From Symbiodinium natans (taxonomy: Eukaryota > Sar > Dinophyceae > Suessiales > Symbiodiniaceae): a stretch of DNA of 64,000 nucleotides. A program made the translations under genes and the position numbers. The stretch is taken from contig CAJNDS010002341.1 of assembly GCA_905221605.1 (NCBI GenBank), positions 295,083 through 359,082 of the forward strand, given 5' to 3'. Each line of letters starts with the position of its first letter. Positions within the stretch are counted from its first letter, which is position 1. Positions 31,901 through 43,400 of this stretch are shown one piece after another. The notes under the pieces were generated by a model. That model was not told where the DNA came from. It ran no database searches and saw only the letters and a program-made list of their open reading frames with translations.

Positions 31901-33269
31901 GGCAAACCGCCTCTGCAACCGATTGCATGAAACTCCAGATGATGCGGAGCTTCTCGCCATTGGGCCCTGTGAAGAGCAACTGCCCAAACGCCGCGACAGC
32001 GAGGGCACGGATGATGAGGAAGACGAAGATGAGGATGAGGAGCCGGAGGAGGAGCATGCAGAACAACGTCAGCAGACAGCCGCTCAACATGGACATCTCA
32101 CTCAGTTACTGCTAGACGGGCTGCTGAGGCAAGCGCTGGCGCTGTATCCACAACACGAGGCCACAATGGATGTCGATACACTAGAGAGAACCTTCAGCCA
32201 CGCTGAGACACAGCTGGATCAGCTGTCAGACATATTCTCCGAAGTGGCCACGAGTACCAGCAGAGCTTGCGAGGCCAAGTCCAAGGAACGGCCATGGGAA
32301 AGAGTAAGGCTGAGGAAGCGGAGCAGCTTGGAGGTAGCAGAGCAGGCGGCCCAACCTGCACTCGAGCAAGCCACAAAAGGGCTTCTGAAGGTCCAGGACT
32401 CGCTTGAGAGGGTGGGGGAACGCCTGGCCAAGGCCAAGCAGGAGATGCAGGAAGCAGAGCGGCAGTTTGGTGCTGCACGAATCCAATCTGAGAGGCGAGC
32501 CTTGATGCTGGCAAGCGTTGTGCAGATGCAGAAGCAAGCCAAGGCGGGAACACACGCATGCTCGCTCCTCGAGGAGGAGTTGAGCAAGCAAACACAAGAG
32601 TGTAATCAGATGGAAGACACGATGGCAGAAGCAAAGGCAAGATGCCGAGAGCTCCATCATCGCCTCAACGAGCTGGAGCGGCGCATCATGCGGCGCTACT
32701 GTAACGACGTCTCACCTGAGGAGGTGCTGGCACTGCGGCGTGCGGTCGCTCGACAACATGCTGAGATCCGGGAGCTTCAGCTGAGTCAGCATCGGCATCG
32801 AGACGGCTTCCGGCTGCGGTGCAGCAGCGGCCCTGTACAAACATTCGAGTCATGCGAGGGTTTCGAAGAACATGTTGGCAGCTTGTGGGAGGAGCTGCAA
32901 GCATTCAGAGAAGGCTTGCTGCATGAGCACATTCGGCCCAAAATTGTGATGCTTGATGAGCCGGAGCCTGAAGCTGCACCGGACTCGCAGAAGGCGCGGC
33001 TGCGCGGCTTAGGCCAAGACATGAAGGCCTTACGGGAACGCATCACGGACTGCGCCAAGCAGTCATCGCCCTCACCAGCACAAGGGCCCCACACGTACGA
33101 CTCCGTTGCTCTGACACGTTTCCTCCGTGCCACATCTGCAAAGTGTCCAGCAAGCACTGTCTCGGTACCCTGTGAAGCCAATTTCTCACTCCCTGTGTTA
33201 ATGGACGAAGCTAGCCTGGCCGCTCTTCATGCAGCCATGCTACCTACACGCCGAATCGGCCGTCGTTAA
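25958..33269 (+). CDS. CAP-Gly plus coiled-coil protein, dynactin p150-like
   Basis: A CAP-Gly microtubule-binding domain is assembled from three exons. They are 25958-26010 (SVGQRVFVSNRAGT), 26104-26177 (VRFCGQTEFAGGVWVGIQLD) and 26254 onward (NDGTVKDVAYFTCPPNHGIF). The diagnostic GKNDG is GRNDG here. The two introns are GC-AG (26011-26103) and GA-AG (26178-26253). The third exon then encodes a Ser/Pro and Ala/Pro-rich linker to about 27112, with one frame change near 26831. Coiled-coil exons follow at about 27305, 27432, 27560, 27690, 27916, 28258, 28372, 29430, 29590, 29850, 29985 and 30100. The gene ends in a large exon (about 31540-33269, TAA stop) with an acidic run (DEEDEDEDEEPEEE) and long helices. 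CAP-Gly first, basic/Pro linker, then two long coiled-coil zones is the layout of dynactin p150Glued, which links dynein to microtubules; a CLIP-like protein is the alternative. Confidence 0.75.
29214..29284 (+). repeat. CT microsatellite
   Basis: Two (CT)n runs within a presumed intron of the CAP-Gly gene. Confidence 0.8.
30749..30799 (+). repeat. 11-bp tandem repeat in an intron
   Basis: About four and a half units of GCTTAGCTAAG-like sequence with substitutions. The unit is partly palindromic. It falls between presumed exons of the CAP-Gly gene. Confidence 0.65.
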
Positions 33270-34046
33270 TGAGCTGTGTGTGCTAGTGTTGCAAGATCTT
33301 GCAAGCAAGGTGCATGCAGGTTGAGAAAACAGAGCGCATGATGCCCTTCGCACCTATGTGCACATGTGCCACAGAATGTTCTGCCCCCTGCAGACGACAG
33401 GATTACTGATGCGCGTCTCTGAGGCTGGGCTGTGCATGACCTGCGCTTGGGGGAAGCCGGCCTTGGCAAGGGTCCAAAACCCTCCAAAAGCCCTTTGTGA
33501 GCCTCCTCTAAAAAGGTTTAGGGGCAGTGTTTCCATGGTCCCTATGGAGAAGCTTCTTCTCAGATCCTAACAAGGGTGCTTGTTTCCAATACGGAAACAA
33601 GGACTGGAAGTTGTGACTCAGCTGAGCTCGGCTGCTTCTTGTATGGTTGCTGCTAATGCTAATGCTTTCAAATGCCTGCTTGCGACAAAAGCAGCTCAGG
33701 GCGAGCACAGGGCGAGAACCTCTGAGAAAGTATTCTCAAAGTCCTGAAAATGCAGCTGAGAGAGATGTTCACATGCCAAGTGCATGCCCGCCGCCCTTCA
33801 AGCTGTTTGAGAAATGTGTAGCTCTCCTTGGTGTTAGGACCATCAGCTTCCAATGTGAAGCACGTAGATCAGGTTGCCATACCGAGTAGTTCGAAGAGGC
33901 CGACTGGAGCACACTTGCATATGCCTCTGGCCGTGTACACATGTTTTGTTCGTTGGTGCACTTACACCCGCGGTGTGTGTGTGTGTGTGTCTCTGTGTGT
34001 GTGTGTGTGTGTGTGTGTTTTTGTTTTAATTCGATGACCTTGAGGC
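33270..34046. other. Intergenic; GT microsatellite near the end
   Basis: No protein-like frame. A (GT)n run lies at 33976-34017. This is the spacer between the CAP-Gly gene stop and the next possible start. Confidence 0.5.
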
Positions 34047-37000
34047 ATGCTTCGCAACATCTTGCCCATAGCCCTGCTGCATCAAGCCAGCGGTGCATGT
34101 TTCAAGCATGTGTGCTGGCCCCAGGCTTTCACAGGGCCCATGTCTGATGTGAGTATGGAACCATTGGAACCCCGTTTTAAAAAAATCGTACATGTCAACA
34201 GGTCTTGCACCAGCTGCATTGCTGAAAGCAATGATGCTGGGTATTGCATGTGGCTTGGAACCCGGTGTTTTCTTCTGTTTCCTTGTGTTTTTTCCGTGGC
34301 CGGAAGGACAAACAAATCCCACGAAGCGGTATCTCAGGTATACGCAGCCGCGGCTGGAGGGGTGTTTCCCTCAAAGAACGGCTTCATGTCGGCTTGGGTC
34401 CAAGACTTGGCTGGCCTTGACCTGAGGATCGGTGCCTGTGTGGCCGGCCACCCCGGCTACGCACCTCCCCAAGACATGTCCGGGCAGCTGGCCACAGATG
34501 CTTATGGCCTGTGGTCCATGACGCTGCCAACCAGAACTGCTGGCGCTTTGAAGACGGGTAGAACTGTATAGTATGAAGTGTAAAGGCATCGCAGGGGCTC
34601 TGAAGGCTCTGCACAGATTTGCCAGGCGAGACGGCCTATTTCACTGTGCATGACATTGATCAAATCTCAGACGACAGCTGTCCAGGGCCGAGAGCCAGGC
34701 TTTCCAGAGACGTTTGCACATGGTCGCTTCAGCTGCTAGGCTACACCACAGAATGCCTGTACCAGGCACAACTCGGTTGCATGTTAGCGATGTTCGTCGC
34801 TTGTGCCGTTGTTGCAATGAATCAGGCAGGGTGTGACCCAGGCTATTATGCAGTGGAGCCAAGACCTTAGATGTGCTGGGAGACCTGATGAGACCTGGAG
34901 ACTGTTTGTTGTTGGACTGCGCAGAGAACAAGGAACAACCCTTGCTATAGCGACGATGTCTTTCCTGCTTGGCGGGAGCGCGAGCCTCAAGCTTCCAGCT
35001 TCCAAGTGTCTTCGCGAAGCGGCTACGCACAGCGGCTACGCACAGCGGCTACGCGCAGCGGCTACGCGCGGCGGCTTCGTCTTGTGTCTCTCAGGCTTCG
35101 CTGCTGTCGGCAGCAGCGGAACATAAATGGTTACTTGAGAGGCTTCGAGGCCAGGCCACAGCTGTCGTGCAGCCTGTGTTTTTTTCGTTTTCGAGCCCGG
35201 CTCCGACCCTTATGGTGACATGAGGCCACCAACGGGATCATCGATGGCAAGCTCTTCTATGCGTCTTGCTGTGCAACCTGCTATCCTGGTGAGGCCAGTG
35301 CTTAAGCTCGGAGATGTAAGAGCTAGATCTGTTGGCGCAGCGACATGCGCAAGATGATGGGAATCCTGATGAATGCAAAGAGGTGATTGTCGGCTGCCAC
35401 GCCTACTTCGCTGGGGAGTGCCAGACATGCGCCGCCGGAAGGCCGGTGAAGTGCCCTTGTATCAAAACTGACAGCGCCGACGTGGAAAGCGGATTGAGAA
35501 GTAAGTGGATGCATATGCATATGCATATATACATATATACATATTTATATATGTATGTCTCTAAACATATAAATAGGTATACGTATATCAGTAATTATTA
35601 GCATGTATACATATGTCAGTACATGTTTATCTATATATATATATATGTATGACCCATGGACAGTGCATGGAGAGATGTGGAGAGGTTCAATCCCACGGGC
35701 AGCCCTGGCAGCAGCTGCGAGTCTTGCCAGCCATGCGAAGCGGGCAAGCCAGGAACTTACACTCTGAGGCTGCATGTGTTGCTGCCGCGATCTCCACTCC
35801 GCTAAAGCCTCGTAACTGAGTTGAACCGAGGATTCGCAAGGGCTGTGGTCCAGCAACGGCCGGCTTGTGTGTGGAATGTGCGGCTGGCAGCGAGTTCAAA
35901 ACCATCGGGCGGATCTGGCATAGTTAGCTTCTATGTGGCTAGCCAGGCAAAGTACTGTAAAGCATGTCGGCCAAAAGTCGGTCTCAAGTTGCGCGAGTTG
36001 GAGTTGGAAGGTTGGAAGGTGCATGGACAGACACCTGCCAGGCCCAGCTTTGCACACATCGGCTTTCTTCTTGCTCGGGATTCATGATGGGTCATGATGC
36101 AGCATGGTGTCCTAGTTTCGGCAGGCATGTGAGGACTGTCCAAGAGGCCACGTCCGCGTGGGTTGCGGCACTGGGCTCGGGCATTCGTCGAGCTTCCCGC
36201 AGTGCAAAGTGCTCTGAAGACATGTGTAAGGTGGGGCAGACCCTGGCCACTGCTCGCCGTGCTCTGGGGGCAGCTTTCCTGAATCAGTATTCTTGTTGGC
36301 TTTGCTTCAGTCAAAATTGCCGGCCACTGCTTCGGCGCACAGCCGATTGGCACATAATGTCACCTGCCTGAGTAGAGGCAGTGGACCCCCCCCATGTTGT
36401 TCGGGCAAAAGCATGAAGGGCCGTCCATCGCAATATCAGAGAGAACATCGCACATGTTCTTGCGAGCTGTCCAGAGGACGCTCGCTTAAAGGGTCTGGCC
36501 ACCCAGTCTTTTCCCAAGGGTTTTTGCCCCTCGATACATGTTCAACCCCTATGTTCTTATGAAGTTGTTTGTACTACACAGCGCCGGTGTGGCCACAGAG
36601 GAACTGATTGTGGCTCATGCCGACAGACAGCCAAGAATGTAGGACATGTTGTCACAAGCAGCTTGCTTTGCTGTCGCAGTGCTTTGCGGAGAACCATGAA
36701 CATGTCAGGCCTGCAGAAAGACAAAACCTCACATCTTGACAGTTGAGGCAGCTTTTTCGGAGCACCTTTCTGTCGCACTTGCTTCACATGCATCCAGGTG
36801 GGAATTTCTGATTCATCATATTGAACCCTGTCTGCGGCACCGTAGACGTCAGGGCGAGCGCCGGGGCTGTGGTGGACAGCAGATTGGCGTTTCTACCTGA
36901 GGGCATGGAAGGAGGGTGCAAATATGATGCTGGTTGAGACCTGAGATCTCTTGAGATCTCATATGGGCCAAGGTTTGCACGGAATGCAGCATGGGTAAGT

Positions 37001-37230
37001 ACGAGGCGCATGCCTTCTGCCCGTACAGTATCTGTGTTGCAGACGCACTTGCACCGAGAGCCCTATCCTCGAAGGTGGCGAACACTGACGGTGCTTGCTT
37101 GGACTGCGAAACATGCTCTGAAGACGAAGCAGAGACGAGCGCGGACGGCTTCCAAGTTTCGGGACCATGGGCATTTGGCTTAGCTGTGGCAGATCTTGGC
37201 CTAAGTTGGATGCCCTGTTGCTGATTCTTG
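34047..37230 (+). CDS. Cysteine-rich, probably secreted or surface protein (multi-exon)
   Basis: A start at 34047 gives MLRNILPIALLHQASGACF, a plausible signal peptide, and its exon may end at a GTGAGT donor (34149). Downstream + strand segments are rich in paired cysteines. They are SCTSCIAES (~34203), GCDPGYYAVEP (~34831), YASCCATCYPGEA (~35255), ECKEVIVGCHAYFAGECQTC (~35377), SSCESCQPCEAGKPGTY (~35712), CGPATAGLCVECAAGSEF (~35844), YCKACRPKVG (~35952), ACEDCPRGH (~36125) and CLDCETCSEDEAE (~37105). CxxCxxG and PGxY spacing resembles GCC2/GCC3 or TNFR/EGF-like ectodomain repeats. These are probably disulphide-rich modules outside the cell. Exon joins, the stop and any membrane anchor are not determined; two genes rather than one are possible. 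Confidence 0.5.
35018..35090 (+). repeat. 13-bp tandem repeat AGCGGCTACGCAC
   Basis: Four to five units with C/G variation at the end of the unit, probably in an intron of the Cys-rich gene. Confidence 0.75.
35511..35652 (+). repeat. AT-rich (ATATAC/GTATAT) microsatellite
   Basis: ATGCAT, ATATAC and TATATA tracts in an otherwise GC-balanced region, between two cysteine-rich exons. Confidence 0.8.
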
Positions 37231-40200
37231 CGACAGAGATTTTCAAGGTTCGCGTGGGATGTGGAGCTGCTTCCACTGGCAAATGCGTGCAAGTCTTGAT
37301 TGAAGTCTTGCCATGGGAAAGCGGGGAGAAGCGTGTCGACAAGATGTTGTGTGAACAGATTTTGAGGTGCGCATGGCAGCGCAGCTGAACCTCCAGGCCG
37401 GCCAATGTCGCCTTTCATACAACACCACTAACATGCACTGTCACGAGTCGACTCTGGGAAATCTGAGATAGTGTTAAACCATGGCAACTATGGGTGTACG
37501 AAGGAATGTGTTCTGACCAGGACGTTGCAAGATGCCCGACAGCAGCTGATGCGGATGCGCTCTGCGAGGACTCGCGAGGGAAGTCTGCGACTGAATTCAA
37601 GTGATGCCGTGTCGAATATTGCGGGAACGCTGTGAGGGTGCATCAGTCTCTGCCCGCTGGACGATGCATGGGCTGTCTTTGCGGAAGCTCGATGCGGAGT
37701 ACGGGAATTGCACCGTCCACGTCTTACGGATTCTTGCGGTTTAGTCAACCAGCGCTACTTTCGCAGATCTTTGGCATGTCGCACTTATTACATAGTCTCG
37801 GATGTCTAGGCCGAAGCCGGCCTGTGCCTTTCCGGCTTCTGGCGCGTCACTCTCTACAGACGCGAGATCGATGACTTTGCTGGCACGCAGGCTGTGGTTG
37901 TCGCATTTCACCAGACGCAGTGGCAGAGCGTTGGTCTCGTCCTCCCTCTGTCTGACGCTCTCTCGCTCTCCGCCTGCCTGCCTGCCTGCCTGTCTGTCCT
38001 CCCTCTCTTGAAGCAGCGAATATCAAAATTCTTATCGCGAGAGAGCGTATGTGGAGCCACGAAAGAAAGGTGCTGGTTCAGGTCTCTCCACGGCATTAGA
38101 ACTTACAGAACTCTGAGGATCTGAAAGCGCCACAGCAAACTGTGTTGAAGGTGCGTGTAGGCTTGGTAGGCTAGAACACTTGAAGAAAATGCCCACCAAG
38201 CCAAGCCTTCGCAGCCACACCTTTCGTCTTCCCCCTCAGATGTCACAGACTGGGAGTGGGGCTCACAAAGCCATCGCCCACCCGGTGGCAGAAGTCTGCT
38301 GCCAGGACGTGCCATCAAGTTTGCAGTTACCTCCGACATATGTTGTGTGGGAAAATGCGGGAAACAAGCAAGTGAGGCGCATACTCAACCCCCGTTCGGG
38401 CCACTTTTTGGCCCGACAGCCACCGCTTCAGAAAAGAAAGTCTTGATTCCTCCGATGACGACGACTTCGAAACTGGGGGGATTTGTGCGAGGACAGTGGG
38501 GGGGCGGGGCCTAGATCGAGCGCTCTCAACACTTAGTCGTGCGCAGGTGGCCGAGCTGGGAGAGTGGTTCTCCGGCGAACTGGAGCCTGGCCCCCAGGAA
38601 GAGACAAGATGAGCTCAGTGGTCAGAAGAGGCTAGCAGAGGCCCTAGCAGAAAGTTTGCGACGGGGGCAGGGTACTAAGAGCTGGCCAGGCACGAATCAT
38701 CCCTGGACGATCCCAACGCCGTGTTCGTGAAGAGAGGGCTCCAGCTACCCGATGGGTTGCCAGAGGCATCGGCTTTCATCAAAGCGAGTGTGGCGAACAT
38801 GTGGCCCGACAAGGCTTCGGGCTACTTTCTGAGAATCTTCTTCTTCGACGCCGGCGGGACTGATCCGAGACACACCTCGCACAGCTCCCACACAACCCAC
38901 ACAGACAAACAGACGGACGGAATATGGACGGAATCCACTTTCAGAACAGGCTTTATGTCTTGTCTTTGGGCCGTCTGCTCGTCGCGTCTCTGAAGAGCCT
39001 GGATTTGAAGTTATCCTTTCCTGCTCTAGAGGCTTAAATTCGAGTTTAACTCAATGTTCTTTGTCTCTCTTGGGAATTGGATTTGCATCTATTCCTTTCT
39101 GGAGTTGAGGGCTCAATTTCGAATTTACAGCCCAGTACGAGGGCAAGGTTTTGAATTCAAGTTTCCGATGGAGTTGCCACTCCAGGTTGATTAACCTGGA
39201 ATGTAACAGGTCTACAGTTTCCTCCTGTCTGGGGTTTGAATTATAATTCAAAAGGTCACGAAAGCTAGCTCCTTTGCAGCTTTACATGTTTTGTTTTGGG
39301 ACAAGCAGCACTCAAGGGCCTTACTCTCCGATATAGAGATTTAAGGTGTCCGGGGGGTGGGGGGTTGAGACCCCTCCCCTCCCCACCCCCTTTTGTGTCC
39401 GTCACAAAGCGATCCCTTGCACGCTGTGCGACCCAAGTTGGGTGTTTATTTCTCGATTAGATAGGGTGGGGGGTCCCCCCGCCGCCCCCGCTCCCATCCC
39501 CCCCCGAGGCCCCCGCCCCCTAGGCTTCTTCTTAAACCGGTACTTTGTTTGATGTTGACACACGGTTGTTCTCGCACATGCGCTGTTTTGAGATTTTGAA
39601 TCGTGCAACGCAAGCTCGCTTAGGATATGCTTTGTTTGCTGCCGACATATGCTGTCTTGATGCGTGCAACGCAGAACACATAGGATATACTTTATTTGAT
39701 GCTCATGCGCCGTCTTCATGTGTACAACACGAGCTCACATAGGATATACTTTGCTTACATGCATAAATCGTTTCAATACTGTCCAGCTAGGTCAGGAGCT
39801 CAGTTGTGTCTCGTGTTGTTCCGTTACCTCCTCGGTTCCAATTCGCCTCTGCCAAGCGGTGCTGGCTTTTCTCCGAGGGAACTAGCTTGGGTTCGCCATG
39901 CTCTCATGTCTACGGTTTCAAAATACCCTCATATCCAAGTTGAAAACTCGAAGGTTTACGGTTTTGTCACACCAAGGTTATGGGCGGTTCTGAGTTCCAA
40001 TCCGCATCCTTGACATCCAGAAAGGCCTCAAGCTAGACCTTAGTTGAGCCCTAAAGTCCGAAAGCAACAGTGGAAGGTTTCGGATTCAGGTTTGGGAGTT
40101 TTGGGGATGCCGACCACCACTGCCAATCACAGTCCGGCCCAGTAACCCTGAATCTTCGATTTGAACATATTTGAACTCAAAAGGTTAAGGCCCACTCACC

Positions 40201-40499
40201 CTTCAATAAATTTGATATCCGGCTTCATCCCAGACGGACGGACGCACGGACGGGCACACACACACACACACAAGAAGACCCAAGCAGATTCAACATTTCC
40301 TATTAGCTTGTCAATATCTGCAAGGAGCTGCTGTGGGGCGACTTCGGTGAGCCCGCTCTTTGCGGACTCAGAAGATCTGAGTTTGGCTGGCCAGATGCAG
40401 GACGTGCAGGCACCAAGAACGCGCCAGCGCTGAGAGGGCTTTCCAGTTCCTCAGTTCGCCTGACGTAGTGACGCCAGGAAGCGGTTGATTTAGCTGCAC
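37231..40499 (+). other. Unassigned region with a few exon-like frames
   Basis: Candidate + strand exons are TLQDARQQLMRMRSARTREG (37523-37637 frame), YRREIDDFAGTQAVVVAFHQ (~37854-37915), VAELGEWFSGELEPGPQEET (~38548) and SSLDDPNAVFVKRGLQLPDG (~38699-38760, running on to FLRIFFFDAG near 38850). None is assigned to a family. From 38990 to 40150 the DNA is AT-richer and non-coding, with a 60-bp tandem repeat and C-runs. A CA microsatellite lies at 40255-40272. Confidence 0.3.
39542..39765 (+). repeat. ~60-bp tandem repeat, about 3.5 copies
   Basis: The word TAGGATATRCTTT recurs at 39621, 39681 and 39740, each time preceded by RTGCAACGCA/GTACAACACG-like sequence and followed by a diverged spacer containing GCYGTCTT. 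An older, more diverged copy starts near 39542. Confidence 0.75.
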
Positions 40500-43400
40500 A
40501 TGAAATTTCTGCTGGCAGCTGGCAGGCTGGGGGCTCTTGCTGTGTTCAGTGGCTTGTTGTGCTGGGGAGCCGGGCAGCCTACGGTAGGCTGCCCATGCCC
40601 TGCTGAGCGACACCTGCGCACAGCACAATGTCGACGGCTGCGCTCTGAGATGGGATGTTGCTCCCGACATGAAGTCGTCGACTGTTGGAAGTGGTTGGGA
40701 GTTGGAGGCTCTTGGGAAGCCTGTGAGAGGGCGAAGGCCGGAGAAGAGAGCTGCGCCGAGAGCGAGAGCGCCAAGTTCGAGTTCCATGCTTCGATGCTTC
40801 GATGCTTCGATGCTTCGATTCTTCGATGCGTTAGGCACTGCAGCTTGGCTTGCCGGCGGGCCAGCGGAGCATGGTGTCCGGTTCTCAGAGAGGGCCGCCC
40901 TTTCAATCTGACTCAGAAGTTCACCCATGCCGGCGTGAGAGCGCTCGGGGTTTGAGAGGCACGAGTTTCAAGAGAAGCTGCGCACGCCGCACTCGCTAAG
41001 CAGCGTAACTTCAGCGCTGTTTTGCAGGCCCTTTGCCCTGCTGCACTCTGCCGGCAGTGCAGACATCGCGGCGCTCGGGGCCGCCTTTCCCGTCAAGGAA
41101 GCTGGCAGCTGAGCGCACGTCTATGCGCTGTTCATCGCTGTCGCCCGCGAGAGCAAAGTTGGCCCAAAAAGATGGCCCCAAACACAGGGCAACACAGGGC
41201 ATCCCTTAAGCGGCCTTTGAGTCTTAAGCCTTAAGCGGCCCGAGCCGCCTTCTCTAGTTGGAGTGGGATTGGCGTTTCGAAGTCCAAGTGCTGGCAGTGC
41301 TGCAAAGCGGGAACGCAATCTTCATCAGATCCTGTCCCCAGGCTGGCGAGCGCCTTTTGGACATGGAGCGCATCCATGAGGCTTGTGATTGGTTTCTGGT
41401 CCTATCTGGTCATTGAGATCCGCTCAGTTGCGTGTTGCTTGATGTTTGGTCCGTTTGTCAGGTGATGGTGCAACTGATTCCGCCCAACCTGAGCGTATGG
41501 CAGTCGCTTATGCGTCCGTTGTTTTCCACGCCGGGGCGATTGCTTTCCACTAATGCCACGGACAGCAGTGCCAACAGCAGCGCTCCCAACAGCACCGACG
41601 GCAACGCCATCAATGGCACCAACGCCACGGCTGCGGAAGCCAGCAACGGCTCCAATGGTACGGCGGTGGCAGAGGCCTCCACGACCACCGAGACCACCAC
41701 CACGTTCCCACAGTTGTTGGACTTCACTGCAGAGACGGCAGAGGCCTTGTTGGTGCAGCTCCGAGGTGAGGCCCTTCAAGCAGCAGCAGGGGCTGAAGCC
41801 CTGAAGGATCAGTGGCAGTCCGAGGTGTCCTCCTGCGTGCAGCTCCTGCCGGCCAAGCTTCGTGAACTACAGGAGATCGACAAGCTCCTGGGCGAAAGTG
41901 CCGAGGCCGCGGGCTTCAGCGTCGTGCGCATGGCGCAGGCCATCACTTGGAAGCTCCGAGGAGAGCTGCAGCAGCTCGTCAACTCCACCGACCTGTCGGA
42001 CAAGGAGCAGAAGAGCATCGAGGTCGTCCAGAGAATCGCCTCGATGGCTTTGATGATGCCCGGCACTCAGTGGGTCAGTGGGTCAGTGGGCTGATTCTTG
42101 CAACATAAATCTGCAACTGTAAGACCCTACAGTAGGATTTCGTGCAGCCTGCAGACACCTCACCGACGTACATGTAGCGGTTTAGCGTTCTGAGGCTCGG
42201 AACATGGGGCCACGATTGGTATCACGGCCTGGAGTGGCGGTTACTTGCACGGGTGGACTCTGCAACTTGGCCCCCGGTCATGACGCCTCCGCTGGGCAGC
42301 GCATTGCCACCACCGGGGGCCGTGAGCATAGCAGAGACACGGAAGCGCGTCTGGGATCCCTTTCTGCAGGTGGCGGAGGACTGGTTCTCCTTTGCAGAGG
42401 GCGTTCGCCTGGAGGTGGAGAACCAGACAGGCTCAGACGGGACCAGCGGCGCCTCGCTGACGCGACTTCTGCCCATCATGCAGGCAACGGTCGGCCAAGT
42501 CTCAGATTTCACGGAGCAGGTGCTGGAACCACTCGCTCGAGAAGGCTCAACGCTCTTCGCCGGGCCGCTTCCAAACATTTCACAGCCATCAAGCTGCGGC
42601 AACCGCGGTTGGTGCTTGTCCTTCGCGGCACGTCAGCTGTCGGAGGAGTTGGCGATAGAGGACGCATGGGATGGCTTCGGTCCACAAGCAGTCCGACCTT
42701 GGATCGACCCACGCGTGGAGGACTTGCGACTGAAGAGGGCATCCACTGAAATTCTGCAGATGGTTTGGGGCAGAATACGGATCTTGGAGGAACTCTTGCT
42801 TCAAGTCATTGACGTGCGAGATATTCAGAAAGAGCCGAGTATTTCTGCAGCTGCTTCGGCGCAGTCAAGCCACATAGCAGCCCACATAGACGTGATCTTG
42901 CAGTGGTCGGACCGGCCGAACATGACCACTGGCAGCGATCAACCGGAAGCAGCCTGGCACTGGCACGAGCTCCGCAAGCTGCGCTCGGCACTGGACCGCA
43001 GCCGCCGATCGGCTGCCTTGTTGGCACGACGGCGCCTGAGTCGCTTGGAGCTCTTGACCGCCTGGGTCTCGGGCCAGCGCGATGATGGCTATGCAGCCGG
43101 GCCAGCCACCTGGAGTTGGCGAAGGCCGTGGTCACCGTGGAGCCTGCAGTCCGACGGCAGTCCGGCCATGTCTCTTTTCGAAGCTTCGGGTGCAGCTGCT
43201 TCAAAGCTTGAGGCGGCCATTGGTGACCAGGAATTGCATTCAGTGACGCATGCACAGGCATACCTCAGGTACGATATCAGCTTCGATCAGCGTCCTGTAT
43301 CTTATGCCGGATTGGTCCAAACAGGCAGCGCGATCATGCGGCTGACAGCTCCTGCTGGACGGGATCACTTGCTGATGCACTCTGAGGCGAAAGCGTTTTT

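Noticed and set aside
35685-35696. GGTTCAATCCC, a match to a tRNA B box
   Set aside because: No A box or cloverleaf can be drawn around it, and it lies inside a cysteine-rich exon.
38545-38620. TGGCCGAGCTGGG, resembling a tRNA-Leu/Ser A box
   Set aside because: No anticodon stem or T-loop follows; the sequence reads as a protein frame.
39542-39765. Regular 60-bp repeats considered as a CRISPR-like array
   Set aside because: Repeat and spacer diverge together, the copy number is low, and the context is eukaryotic.
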